Shown one piece after another: positions 16,184 through 25,230 of a stretch of 64,000 nt of DNA (position 1 is the stretch's first letter; the number at the start of each line of letters is the position of its first letter). Source of the stretch: Streptomyces natalensis ATCC 27448 (GTDB taxonomy: Bacteria > Actinomycetota > Actinomycetes > Streptomycetales > Streptomycetaceae); assembly GCF_000935125.1 (NCBI RefSeq), contig NZ_JRKI01000062.1, positions 62,001-126,000 of the forward strand, given 5' to 3'. The notes beneath the pieces are model-generated. The model searched no databases, was not told where the DNA came from, and saw only the letters and a list, made by a program, of their open reading frames with translations. Both the position numbers and the translations under genes were made by a program.

Positions 16184-16372
16184 ATGGGATCGCGAGTGCT
16201 CAGCCTGCGCGTGGACGGGGAGCTGCTGGAGCGCATTCGGCAGCACGCGGCAAAACGCGGAATGAGCGTCCAGGACTATGTGGTCCGGACGCTCATCCGC
16301 GATGACTTCGACGAACGCTTCCAAACGTCGGTCGACGAGACGGAGCGCTTCTACGACGCTCCGCCGTTGTAG
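16184..16372 (+). CDS. ribbon-helix-helix-like small protein
   Basis: A 62-residue protein: SRVLSLRVDGELLERIRQHA followed by KRGMSVQDYVVRTLIRDDF. A beta strand followed by two helices matches Arc/CopG-type DNA-binding folds, in which the strand contacts the DNA major groove. The acidic C-terminal tail ends ERFYDAPPL. I chose the ATG at 16184 because it precedes the predicted strand; an earlier in-frame ATG at 16127 would add a poorly coding leader. No toxin gene is adjacent, so it is more likely a stand-alone regulator than an antitoxin. Confidence 0.65.
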   Translation: MGSRVLSLRVDGELLERIRQHAAKRGMSVQDYVVRTLIRDDFDERFQTSVDETERFYDAPPL

Positions 16373-16414
16373 CGGCCCGCGAGCGGGCCGCCGCCGGTCA
16401 GTCCGCCCGCCCGG

Positions 16415-17887
16415 TCACTTCACACCCAGCGCCTGCTCGATCGGATGCAGCAGGAAGTAGACGAGGAAGCACAGCCCGACCGCGTTCAGCAGCCACGGAA
16501 TCTGCCGGAACCGCCCGGTCGCCGTGCGCAGCAGGATGTACGACAGCACGCCGATGCCGATGCCGTTGGTGATGCTGTACGTGAACGGCATCGAGATCAT
16601 CGTCAGGAACGCCGGGATGCCGACGGTGAAGTCGCCCCAGTCGATGTCCTTGACGTTCGACGCCAGGATCAGGAAGCCGACGACGAGCAGCGCGGGCGTG
16701 GCGGCCTGGGACGGGACGACCGTCGCCAGCGGGGTGAAGATCAGCGCGAGCAGGAACAGCCCGCCGGTCATCAGGTTCGCCAGGCCCGTACGCGCCCCCT
16801 CGCCCACGCCCGCGGTGGATTCCACGAAGCAGGTGTTGGCGGAGGCGGAGCCGAAGCCGCCGCCGGCGACCGCGATGCCGTCGGCCATCAGGATCCGGCC
16901 CATGTTCGGCAGCTGCCCCGTCTCGTTGTTCAGCAGCCCGGCCTCCTCGCCGACGCCGATGATGGTGCCCATCGCGTCGAAGAAGCCGGACAGCAGCACG
17001 GTGAAGACGAACAGACAGCCGGTCAGCGGGCCGACTTCCTTGAAGCCGCCGAAGAGGCTGATGTGGCCGATCAGCCCGAAGTCCGGGGCGCCGACGATCT
17101 TGTGCGGGATGTCGGGGACGGCCAGGCCCCATGCCGCGTCCGGGATCGTGACGAGGGCGTTGATGATGATCGCGACCACGGCCATGGTCACCATGCCGAT
17201 GAGGATCGCGCCCTTGGTCTTGCGGACGGTCAGCACGAACATCAGCATCAGGCCGAGGACGAACACCAGCACCGGCCACCCCTGAAGCTGACCGTGCTGC
17301 CCCAGGCCCATCGGCACGGTGGTGTGCGCGGCATCCGGATTACGGGTGACGAAGCCCGCGTCGACGAGGCCGACCAGCGAGATGAACAGGCCGATGCCGA
17401 TGGCGATGGCCCGCCGCAGCCCGTTGGGAATCGCGTCCATCACCCGCTGCCGCAGCCCCGAGGCGACCAGGACCATCAGCACCAGACCGGCGAGCACGAC
17501 CATGCCCATCGCATCCGGCCAGCTCATCTTGGGGGCGAGCTGGAGGGAGACGACGGCGTTGATGCCCAGGCCGGCGGCGACGGCGATGGGGACGTTGCCC
17601 ATCAGGCCCATCAGGACGGTGGTCAGCCCCGCCATCAGCGCGGTGGCGGTGACCAGCTGGCCGTTGTCGAGATGGTGGTGGTACTTGTCGACGCCGGAGC
17701 CCAGGATGATCGGGTTCAGCACGATGATGTAGGCCATCGCGAAGAAGGTCGCCAGGCCGCCGCGGAGTTCGCGGCTGACCGTCGATCCCCGTTCGGAAAT
17801 CTTGAAGAAGCGGTCGAAGCCGTTCTTGGGAGGCTGCGGAGCCGGGTTCTCGAGGACATCGACCGGCGTGGTGGCCGAGGGGGGCAT
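16415..17887 (-). CDS. NCS2 family purine permease
   Basis: A 490-residue membrane transporter of the AzgA/PbuG (guanine-hypoxanthine) branch of NCS2. It has the N-terminal signature RFFKISERGSTVSRELRGG and ATFFAMAYIIVLNP, then NVPIAVAAGLGINA and the substrate-site motifs SGFFDAMGTIIGVGEEAG and GSASANTCFVES, with about 12-14 helices. It imports purine bases by proton symport. The ATG at 17887 has GAGG upstream. It is divergent from the DUF2530 gene. I looked for a purine riboswitch in the leader and saw none. Confidence 0.93.
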   Translation of the reverse strand: MPPSATTPVDVLENPAPQPPKNGFDRFFKISERGSTVSRELRGGLATFFAMAYIIVLNPIILGSGVDKYHHHLDNGQLVTATALMAGLTTVLMGLMGNVPIAVAAGLGINAVVSLQLAPKMSWPDAMGMVVLAGLVLMVLVASGLRQRVMDAIPNGLRRAIAIGIGLFISLVGLVDAGFVTRNPDAAHTTVPMGLGQHGQLQGWPVLVFVLGLMLMFVLTVRKTKGAILIGMVTMAVVAIIINALVTIPDAAWGLAVPDIPHKIVGAPDFGLIGHISLFGGFKEVGPLTGCLFVFTVLLSGFFDAMGTIIGVGEEAGLLNNETGQLPNMGRILMADGIAVAGGGFGSASANTCFVESTAGVGEGARTGLANLMTGGLFLLALIFTPLATVVPSQAATPALLVVGFLILASNVKDIDWGDFTVGIPAFLTMISMPFTYSITNGIGIGVLSYILLRTATGRFRQIPWLLNAVGLCFLVYFLLHPIEQALGVK

Positions 17888-18176
17888 GCGGGACCTCAGT
17901 CGTACGGGCCTTGGGCAGGCGCAGGGCCCAAGGGCCCGGAGACGAACACGGACGGAAAGCACGGAAGGAGAAGCGGAACGGAAGGGACCGGATCAGCATG
18001 GACGGATCACCTTGGATGAATCAACGATCCGATCCGGTCAGATCCAGAAAGGTTCAGTATGAATAAACAATCCGTTGATCGCTATCTCCGCGCGTAGAGC
18101 CTTGGCGCGCCCGGCCCGGCCGGAGCCGCACCGGCCCGCACCGGGCCGCCTGCGCCGCCCCCGTAAGCTGACCCCC

Positions 18177-18452
18177 ATGTGGAAGAAGTCCGAACTGCGC
18201 GAGGCCCCGGCGCCGCTCGAAGGTCCCGTCGTCGGCACGATCACCGGCGGCACCATCCTCTGGTTCCTGCTCTTCCTCGGCCAGCTGCCCTTCTACGGCT
18301 GGTTCGCCGACCACGGTCACGCCTGGTGGGTGTGGACCTGTCTGGCCGGCGGCGGCCTCGGCCTGGTCGGCATCTGGTACGTACGCAAGCGCGATGCGGC
18401 CATCAAGCGCGCGGCTGCCGCCGAACGCGCCACCGCGGACGACCCCGCCTGA
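18177..18452 (+). CDS. DUF2530 domain-containing membrane protein
   Basis: A 91-residue protein with two membrane helices (ILWFLLFLGQLPFY and WWVWTCLAGGGLGLVGIWYV) and a charged C-terminal tail KRDAAIKRAAAAERAT. Its layout and the motif PLEGPVVGTITGGTILW match the actinobacterial DUF2530 family, whose function is unknown. Its divergent position next to an NCS2 permease is a recurring actinobacterial arrangement, as I recall. No strong ribosome-binding site precedes the ATG. Confidence 0.82.
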   Translation: MWKKSELREAPAPLEGPVVGTITGGTILWFLLFLGQLPFYGWFADHGHAWWVWTCLAGGGLGLVGIWYVRKRDAAIKRAAAAERATADDPA

Positions 18453-18526
18453 ACCACCGGCCCGAGCCCGCCCCCGGGTCATCCGCCAACGGGTGAACCG
18501 GGCCCGCCCCCCGTACCGTCGATGAC

Positions 18527-20932
18527 ATGACCGAGCGGGCGCGGACGGATGTCACGGCCCCCGGACCGGGCAACGGCCGGCCCGCGGCCCACCCCGGTCT
18601 GACCGCGGCCGAGGTCGCCGAGCGGGTGGCCCGGGGCGAGGTCAACGACGTCCCCGTACGCTCCTCGCGCTCGACGGCCGACATCGTCCGGGCCAACGTC
18701 TTCACCCGCTTCAACGCCATCATCGGCGTCCTCTTCGCGATCATCCTGGTCGTCGGCCCGATCCAGGACGGCCTCTTCGGCTTCGTCATCGTCGCCAACA
18801 CCGGCATCGGCATCGTCCAGGAGCTGCGCGCCAAACGGACCCTGGACAACCTCGCGGTGATCGGCGAGGCCCGCCCGACCGTGCGCCGCGACGGGGTGGC
18901 GGCCCAGATCCCCACCTCCGCGGTGGTGCTGTCCGACGTCCTCGAACTCGGGCCGGGCGACAAGGTCATCGTCGACGGCGAGGTCCTGGAGGCCGACGGC
19001 CTGGAGGTCGACGAATCCCTGCTGACCGGTGAGGCCGACCCGGTCCTCAAGAAGCCCGGCGACCCGATGATGTCGGGCAGCTTCGTGGTCGCGGGCGGCG
19101 GCGCCTTCACCGCCACCAAGGTCGGCCGCGCGGCCTACGCCGCCCAGCTCGCCGAGGAGGCCAGCCGCTTCACCCTCGTCCACTCCGAACTGCGCAGCGG
19201 TATCAGCCTGATCCTCAAGTACGTGACCTGGATGATGATCCCCACCGCCCTGGGACTCGTCTTCAGCCACCTCCTCACCCTCGGCCTCCCCGGCGACGAG
19301 TCCATCCGCCGGATGGTCGCCGGCATCGTCCCGATGATCCCCGAGGGCCTGGTCCTGCTGACCTCCGTGGCCTTCGCCATCGGCGTCGTCCGCCTGGGGC
19401 GCCAGCAGTGCCTGGTCCAGGAACTGCCCGCCATCGAGGGCCTGGCCCGGGTCGATGTGGTCTGCCTCGACAAGACCGGCACGCTCACCGAGGGCGGGAT
19501 GGACGTCCGCGAACTCCGCCCCCAAAACGGCGCGGAGCGCTCCCGTACCGAACGCGTCCTGGCCGCCCTGGGCACCGCCGACCCGCGCCCCAACGCCTCC
19601 CTCCAGGCCATCATCGACGCCTACCCCGCACCCGCCGACGGGACCTGGGACTGCACGGCAGCCCTCCCCTTCTCCTCCGCCCGCAAATACAGCGGCGCCC
19701 GCCTGACCTCCCCCGACGGTACGCACACCACCTGGCTCCTGGGCGCCCCCGACGTCCTGCTGCCGCCGGGCGACGGGGCCCTCACCGAAACCGACGCGCT
19801 CAACGCCCAGGGCCTGCGCGTCCTGCTGCTGGCCGCCACCGACCGCGCGCCGGACGACCCCCGGGTCACCGAGACGGTCCGCCCCACCGCCCTGGTCGTC
19901 CTCGAACAGCGGCTGCGCCCCGAAGCCTCCGCGACCCTGCGCTACTTCGCCGACCAGGACGTCCAGGCCAAGGTCATCTCGGGCGACAACGCGGTCTCGG
20001 TCGGCGCGGTGGCCGCCGAACTGGACCTGCCGGGCGCCGCCGATCCCGTCGACGCCCGCACGCTCCCCTCAGACCCCGACGCCATGACCGCCGCCCTCTC
20101 CCGGGGCACCGTCTTCGGCCGGGTCACCCCCCGGCAGAAACGCGACATGGTGGCCGCCCTCCAGTCCCACGGCCACAACGTCGCGATGACCGGCGACGGC
20201 GTCAACGACGTCCTCGCCCTCAAGGACGCGGACATCGGCGTCTCCATGGGCGCCGGCTCCGAGGCCACCCGCGCCGTCGCCCAGATCGTCCTGCTGAACA
20301 ACAGCTTCGCCACCCTCCCCGCGGTCGTCGCCGAGGGCCGCCGCGTCATCGGCAACATCACCCGGGTCGCCACCCTCTTCCTCACCAAAACCGTCTACTC
20401 GGTCCTCCTCGCCATCCTGGTCTCCTGCTGGCAGATCCCCTACCCCTACCTCCCCCGCCACCTCACGCTTCTCTCCACCCTCACCATCGGCATCCCCGCC
20501 TTCTTCCTCGCCCTGGCCCCCAACACCGAACGCGCCCGCCCCCACTTCGTCCGCCGCGTCATGCGCTACGCCATCCCCTCCGGCCTCATCACCGGCGCCG
20601 CCGCCTTCACCACCTACCTCCTGGCCCGCAGCTACTACACCGGCCCCGGCGCCCTCCCCGCCCAAACCAGCGCCGCCACCCTGACCCTGTTCCTCACCGC
20701 CCTCTGGGTCCTGGCGATCATTGCCCGCCCCTACACCTGGTGGCGTATCGCCCTCGTCCTGGCCATGGCCCTCGGCTTCCTGATCGTCCTGGCCACCCCC
20801 TGGCTGCAACGCTTCTTCGACCTCCGCCTGGTCGGCACCACCCTGCCCTGGGCCGCCGTCGGCATCGCCGCAATCGCCTCCGTGGCGCTGGAGTTCACCT
20901 GGCGCTGGGTCGCCCGCCGCTTCCCCGCCTGA
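18527..20932 (+). CDS. HAD-IC family P-type ATPase (cation-transporting)
   Basis: A 801-residue ion pump. Visible motifs in order: TGE actuator loop at 167-169 (DESLLTGEADPV), membrane motif PEGL at 272-275, phosphorylated D315 in DKTGTLTE, and the hinge MTGDGVNDVLALKDADIGVSMG. About ten helices are predicted. The PEGL membrane motif, rather than CPC/CPH, excludes heavy-metal pumps of the P1B class and points to the P2/P3-like branch for Ca2+, Mg2+ or an unknown substrate, similar to streptococcal Exp7-type ATPases. It starts 74 bases after DUF2530 on the same strand. Confidence 0.92.
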   Translation: MTERARTDVTAPGPGNGRPAAHPGLTAAEVAERVARGEVNDVPVRSSRSTADIVRANVFTRFNAIIGVLFAIILVVGPIQDGLFGFVIVANTGIGIVQELRAKRTLDNLAVIGEARPTVRRDGVAAQIPTSAVVLSDVLELGPGDKVIVDGEVLEADGLEVDESLLTGEADPVLKKPGDPMMSGSFVVAGGGAFTATKVGRAAYAAQLAEEASRFTLVHSELRSGISLILKYVTWMMIPTALGLVFSHLLTLGLPGDESIRRMVAGIVPMIPEGLVLLTSVAFAIGVVRLGRQQCLVQELPAIEGLARVDVVCLDKTGTLTEGGMDVRELRPQNGAERSRTERVLAALGTADPRPNASLQAIIDAYPAPADGTWDCTAALPFSSARKYSGARLTSPDGTHTTWLLGAPDVLLPPGDGALTETDALNAQGLRVLLLAATDRAPDDPRVTETVRPTALVVLEQRLRPEASATLRYFADQDVQAKVISGDNAVSVGAVAAELDLPGAADPVDARTLPSDPDAMTAALSRGTVFGRVTPRQKRDMVAALQSHGHNVAMTGDGVNDVLALKDADIGVSMGAGSEATRAVAQIVLLNNSFATLPAVVAEGRRVIGNITRVATLFLTKTVYSVLLAILVSCWQIPYPYLPRHLTLLSTLTIGIPAFFLALAPNTERARPHFVRRVMRYAIPSGLITGAAAFTTYLLARSYYTGPGALPAQTSAATLTLFLTALWVLAIIARPYTWWRIALVLAMALGFLIVLATPWLQRFFDLRLVGTTLPWAAVGIAAIASVALEFTWRWVARRFPA

Positions 20933-20968
20933 AAATTTGGCGCTCCCGCGCCCCTCCCCGTACCGTGC

Positions 20969-21154
20969 ATGCCCATGACATTTTCAACGGGGAACCTGAC
21001 GTACGAGATCCTGGCCCGAGGCCACCATCACCACTACAGCCACTACGGCAGCAGCCACGGCAGCAGCGGCCCCATGCAGTGGTGGATGTGGGCGATCCTC
21101 GGCCTCGGCGCCGTCGCCCTGATCTGGAGCTGGGTCAAGAAGCTCACGAACTAG
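20969..21154 (+). CDS. small His/Ser-rich membrane protein
   Basis: A 61-residue product with a His/Ser/Gly-rich stretch (GHHHHYSHYGSSHGSSG) before a single membrane helix (WWMWAILGLGAVALIWSW) and the basic end VKKLTN. The histidines could bind metal, which is suggestive beside a cation ATPase 36 bases upstream, but this is inference. No clear ribosome-binding site precedes either in-frame ATG (20969 or 20975). Codon bias supports a real gene moderately. Confidence 0.5.
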   Translation: MPMTFSTGNLTYEILARGHHHHYSHYGSSHGSSGPMQWWMWAILGLGAVALIWSWVKKLTN

Positions 21155-21196
21155 TCCACCACCGGCCCCCGCAACACAACAGCGGGGGCCGACGTG

Positions 21197-21440
21197 CGCC
21201 ACGACCCACGGCCGCCGGGTAGAGGCATGGCGCAACCCACCACGGACCCCCAACCCCCCACCCCGGGGTGGCCGCAAAACCGCCGGGAGGGGCCGGGCTG
21301 GAGCGACGAAGTCGTGGAAGACCGGCCCCGCACCCACCAGACACAGCCGGCGGCCAACCCCGAAACCCACCCCGATCCCGCCGCCAGGCGGGCACAAAAC
21401 CACCGCACCAAAAAACGGCGCCGCACCCGGCAACGTGGGG
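21197..21440 (-). repeat. intergenic structured repeat, copy A (single unit)
   Basis: About 245 bp that recur at 24796-25229 and 31616-32028. Hallmarks on the plus strand in order: GCCGCCGGGT, CCACCCCGGGGTGG, the motif GGAGCGACGAAGTCGTGGAA, CCGGCCCCGCACCCAC, AACCCCGAAACCCACCCCGA, GCCGCCAGGCGGGCACAAAA and GCACCCGGCAACGTGGGG. Here it is one unit, reading on the minus strand away from the stop codon of the gene at 21461, in a convergent gap. Several short hairpins are embedded. Confidence 0.85.
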
Positions 21441-21460
21441 AGAAACCCCCAAACGGCGGG

Positions 21461-24400
21461 CTAGTCGAACCACCGCGCCTCCGCCAACTCCTCCCCCCGC
21501 TCCGGATCCTCCAGGAGCGCCGCGACCTCGAAGCGGCGGGGCCACTGGGCGGCGGCCCAGGCGAGGCCCGCCGCGACACCCTCCAGGGTGGCGGCGTGGA
21601 GCGTGCCGTCCGGGGTCAGGCGCCAGTCCAGCTCGGTGCCGTCGTCCAGGACGAGGGACTCGTGCTCGAAGTACGTGTCGGGGGTGGCGGGGCCGAGCAG
21701 CACCCGTACCTCGTCGGGGACTTCATGGCGTACGCCCTCGGAACGGACCTCGGCGGTGACGGTCTCACTCAGGCGGCGGACCTGGAGCAGCTCGGCCAGC
21801 TCGGCGGCGCGCGACGGGCGGACCGGGAGGAGGGGGTGGCGGACGGCGAGCGGCATCAGATCGGGGGCGTCGGCGACCAGCGCGGTACCGGCGTCCACCA
21901 CCTCGATCTCGCCGCCGACCACGGCCCGCAGTTCGTCGGGCAGGGTGACGTCGTCGGGGTCGAGATCGGTCAACGCGCCGTAGAGGGCGTGGAGTTGAGC
22001 CGGTCCGACGGTCACGTCCGGGTCGGCGAGGCGGGTGAGGAGTTCGGCCGCGCCGCCCGGCTCGTCCAGGAGCGCGGCAACCGACGTCCGCACGCCGAGG
22101 GCACGCAGCACCTGGGCGTCGACCTCGCCTGCGTCAGCGGACTCGTACAGGCCGGAGAGGAGAGGGTCGCCGCCGGCGGAGCGGAGGCCGGCGGGGCGGC
22201 GGCCGTCGAGTACGGGGTGGCCGCGCAGCCACCAGGCGGTGTAGGGGCGCACGGACTCCGTGGTGCCGTCGGGCAGCAGGACCCGTACGGGGGTGGTGAG
22301 GGCGTCGCGCAGCGGCGGCCGGGAAAGCATGGCGAGGACCTGCGGCCAGCAGTCGTCGTCGACCAGGTCGAGATCGCGGACCGCGAGCAGTTCCGTGACC
22401 ACGGGCGGTACGGGGGTGTCGGGCAGCGCGTCGAGGATGTCCTCGCACCAGACGTCCACGGCATCCAGCAGACCCGGGTCGTCCGGCTCGGCGAAGTCCC
22501 CGTCGCGCGGCTCTAGTTCATCGGGGTCCAGGACGACGTCGGCGGCGCGGACCAGGGCGAAGTCGGCCAGCACGCCCACCGCGGTCAGCGGCTGCTCGCC
22601 CCAGCGGGCGGCCAACTCGGCGTCGCAGGCGGCGAGTTCGTCTTCCCGGATGACCCGCTGGAAGGGGCTGCCCGGATACACCAGCTCACCGGCGGGGGCC
22701 AGCTCGCCCTCCTCGTCCGGCAGGGCGAGGGCGGCGAGCCAGGGCTCGTCACCGGGGGCCAGGTTGGCATCGCGGACCAGGCCGAGGACCGCCTCGGCCA
22801 GCTCCTCGGCGCCGAGCGGGGCACCCAGCCCGCCGCCCAGCTCGTCCGCGAAGAGGTCGTAGGCGTCCTCGTCCGCATCCAGCGAATTCTCCACCGCGGC
22901 CCGGACCTGGGGGGTGGTGAGCACCGCCCGCGGCGAGGCGGGGGTGGCGCCGAGCTTCTCCAGCAGCGGGTGCACGGCATCCGGGTGCGCGACCTTCAGG
23001 CCGAGCCGGGCGAGGGTGCGGTGCCGGTCCTCGGTGTCGCCGTCCTCGTACGGCCCGCCGTCCGGGAGCGGCAGCAGCACCTGACGGGGCCCGATCGTGG
23101 TCCGGACGCCGCCCGAGGCACCCGGCTCCCGGCTCCCGCCCGATCCGGCGAGCGGCACCGGCAGCCCGCTCAGCCGGTCCGGGTCCGTGCCGGCCAGCGC
23201 GTCGTACAGCCGCCACCACCATGCGGGCGTCCGCTCGACGCCCGCCAGCCGGTCGACCATCTCCCCCAGCGGCACCCGCGCCACGCCCAGCGCCCGCAGC
23301 TCAGGGCGGCGCTCCAGACCGGCCGGCAGCAGGCTGGGGAACAGCTCGGCCAGCACGCCGACGGTCGCCGCGCCCCCGCCCTCCAGCAGTTCGGCGTCCA
23401 CCGGGCGCAGCACATACGGCGAGACGGTGCCCTCGTCCTCGTCCCACGGGTCCGCCGCCCCGTCCGCCGCCTCCGCCTGCGTCCCGGCCTCTGCGGGCGC
23501 GGCGGCGCTGGGCAGGAAGCGCACCCGGGGCAGCAGCTCCAGCACCCGGCGGCGCAGTTCACCGTCCAGGCCGCCCTTGCCCAGGGGGCCGGGCACCAGG
23601 TCGAGCGTGCCGACGGACACCGGCTGCCAGTCGCGCAGCAGCGCGGTGTAGGTCTCGGCCGCGCGTGCCACCAGGAAGTCGGTCAGCGGACCCGGCGCGA
23701 CATGGCGGCGGGTCGGGTCGAGCGGGAACGTCGCGATCAGCAGCGCGGGCAGGCCCAGGGCCTCGTCCGTCGGCGTCGGCGCATGCACGACGGCCGCGGT
23801 GGCGGGCCGTACCGGCGCGCCCTCCTCGCCCACCGGCACCGCCCAGGTCACCGACCAATGGGGCCGCAGCCGCTCCTCGATGGGCCGGTCGGCGAGCAGG
23901 GCCGCATCCAGCGAGCCGCCGTCGCCGGCCACCCGCCACCGGGTGGCCCCCCGCTCGCTGTCCTCGATCAGGACGTACCCGTCCTCTTGACGGCGCCTCA
24001 ACTCCCGTACACCCGCGGGAGACTCGATGACCACCTCGGCCAGGCCCGGCAGCGTCAGCAGCAGCGCCGCGTCGATCCCGGCCAGCAGCCGCTCGGTGAG
24101 GTCCAGCGCGGCGCCGTCGCGCAGCGGCAGCACGACGGCGGTGTCATAGCCCTCGGGCGCGCCGCCCTCCGCGGGCAGCGGCAGCCGCAGCAGCGGTACG
24201 TGGCCGTCGCGGCGGCGCAGCTCGCCGCCCAGGCCGGGGCTGTGCGCCGCCACCGCCTCGGTCATCGCCCGCGCCTCGGCCAGCGACCAGCGCACACCGC
24301 CGGTACGCCCCACCAGCGCCGGCTCGTCGCTGACGGACAGCACCGCGGCGAACCCGACACCGAACCGGCCCACCGCGCCGACCGCCGCGCTCGCCTCCCG

Positions 24401-24751
24401 CTTCGCGGAGGCGCGCAGCGTGGAGAGCGACTCGACGCCGGTGGCGTCCAGGGGGGCGCCGGTGTTGGAGGAGACGAGAACGGCGGAGCCGGTGTCGTCG
24501 GCCGGGTGCAGGGTCAGGCGCAGCCGGCCGGGAACCTTGGCGCGCGCCGCGGCGTCGGCGGCGTTCTGCGCCAGCTCGACCACGAGGCGGTCGCGGTAGC
24601 CGCCCAGCGCGAGGTCCTCCTCCGCGTTGGCGTCCTCCCGGAACCGGGCGGGCGACGCGGCCCACGCATCCAGTACGCCGCGGCGCAGCCGCACGGTCCC
24701 AAACGGGTCGCTGCCTTCGGCTGCGCCTCGCACCCACGACCTACCAGCCAC
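21461..24751 (-). CDS. sacsin N-terminal ATPase-like (Hsp90-type GHKL) protein
   Basis: A 1096-residue protein whose N-terminus is a GHKL/Bergerat ATPase. The N-box VVELAQNAADAAAR has E59 and N63; the region around SSNTGAPLDATGV corresponds to the G1 box; and VGRFGVGFAAVLSV (from about 127) is the G2 lid. This matches the sacsin/Hsp90 repeat N-domain found as a stand-alone large protein in actinobacteria. The remaining ~850 residues are Leu/Ala/Glu-rich with no enzyme signature and may be a substrate-binding platform. A chaperone role is inferred. The start is GTG. It stands alone, bounded by structured repeats on both sides. Confidence 0.82.
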   Translation of the reverse strand: MAGRSWVRGAAEGSDPFGTVRLRRGVLDAWAASPARFREDANAEEDLALGGYRDRLVVELAQNAADAAARAKVPGRLRLTLHPADDTGSAVLVSSNTGAPLDATGVESLSTLRASAKREASAAVGAVGRFGVGFAAVLSVSDEPALVGRTGGVRWSLAEARAMTEAVAAHSPGLGGELRRRDGHVPLLRLPLPAEGGAPEGYDTAVVLPLRDGAALDLTERLLAGIDAALLLTLPGLAEVVIESPAGVRELRRRQEDGYVLIEDSERGATRWRVAGDGGSLDAALLADRPIEERLRPHWSVTWAVPVGEEGAPVRPATAAVVHAPTPTDEALGLPALLIATFPLDPTRRHVAPGPLTDFLVARAAETYTALLRDWQPVSVGTLDLVPGPLGKGGLDGELRRRVLELLPRVRFLPSAAAPAEAGTQAEAADGAADPWDEDEGTVSPYVLRPVDAELLEGGGAATVGVLAELFPSLLPAGLERRPELRALGVARVPLGEMVDRLAGVERTPAWWWRLYDALAGTDPDRLSGLPVPLAGSGGSREPGASGGVRTTIGPRQVLLPLPDGGPYEDGDTEDRHRTLARLGLKVAHPDAVHPLLEKLGATPASPRAVLTTPQVRAAVENSLDADEDAYDLFADELGGGLGAPLGAEELAEAVLGLVRDANLAPGDEPWLAALALPDEEGELAPAGELVYPGSPFQRVIREDELAACDAELAARWGEQPLTAVGVLADFALVRAADVVLDPDELEPRDGDFAEPDDPGLLDAVDVWCEDILDALPDTPVPPVVTELLAVRDLDLVDDDCWPQVLAMLSRPPLRDALTTPVRVLLPDGTTESVRPYTAWWLRGHPVLDGRRPAGLRSAGGDPLLSGLYESADAGEVDAQVLRALGVRTSVAALLDEPGGAAELLTRLADPDVTVGPAQLHALYGALTDLDPDDVTLPDELRAVVGGEIEVVDAGTALVADAPDLMPLAVRHPLLPVRPSRAAELAELLQVRRLSETVTAEVRSEGVRHEVPDEVRVLLGPATPDTYFEHESLVLDDGTELDWRLTPDGTLHAATLEGVAAGLAWAAAQWPRRFEVAALLEDPERGEELAEARWFD

Positions 24752-24795
24752 GTGTCCGTCTCCCTCTTGGTGGTCCCTGTCCTGACGTTACCGCC

Positions 24796-25229
24796 CCCGT
24801 TTTTGGGCCGTACGTTGCCGGGTGGGGCGCCGTGCTCGTTGCGGTGGTTTTGTGCCCGCCTGGCGGCGGGATCGGGGTGGGTTTCGGGGTTGGTCGCCGG
24901 GTGTGTGGTGTGGGTGCGGGGCCGGTCTTCCACGACTTCGTCGCTCCAGCCCGGCCCCTCCCGCCCGGTTCGGCGGCCACCCCGGGGTGGTGGGTGGGGT
25001 GCCTGGTGGGTTGCGCAGGGCCTTCGTCCGGCGGCCGTCGTCGTTTGTACCTTCCTCCCCTGGCCGGAGGTCGACGACGGCGGGGAGGCGGCAGGCTGTA
25101 GGGACGAAGTCCTGGAAGCCTGACGCCGCACCCACAGCAACGGACAGTCGACCGCGGCGGCCGACCCAACCCCCGCCCGCCGAAGGCGGGCACCGCAACC
25201 CCTACGACGCCGCAGAAAACAACGTAGGG
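24796..25229. repeat. intergenic structured repeat, copy B (two units head to head)
   Basis: About 434 bp. The left half (plus strand) is a unit like copy A; the right half is a diverged second unit in the opposite orientation, with GGGACGAAGTCCTGGAAG, GACGCCGCACCCACA, CCCGCCGAAGGCGGGCAC and AGAAAACAACGTAGGG. The whole is therefore a large imperfect palindrome. The right unit begins immediately after the stop codon of the DUF3027 gene at 25231. Confidence 0.85.
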
Positions 25230-25230
25230 C

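Noticed and set aside
17888..18176. Purine riboswitch upstream of the NCS2 permease
   Set aside because: No conserved three-way-junction core or kissing-loop sequences could be seen in the leader.
22970..25123. Long plus-strand open frame opposite the sacsin-like gene and extending into repeat copy B
   Set aside because: It is antisense to a GHKL ATPase gene and then crosses a non-coding repeat; no conserved motif.
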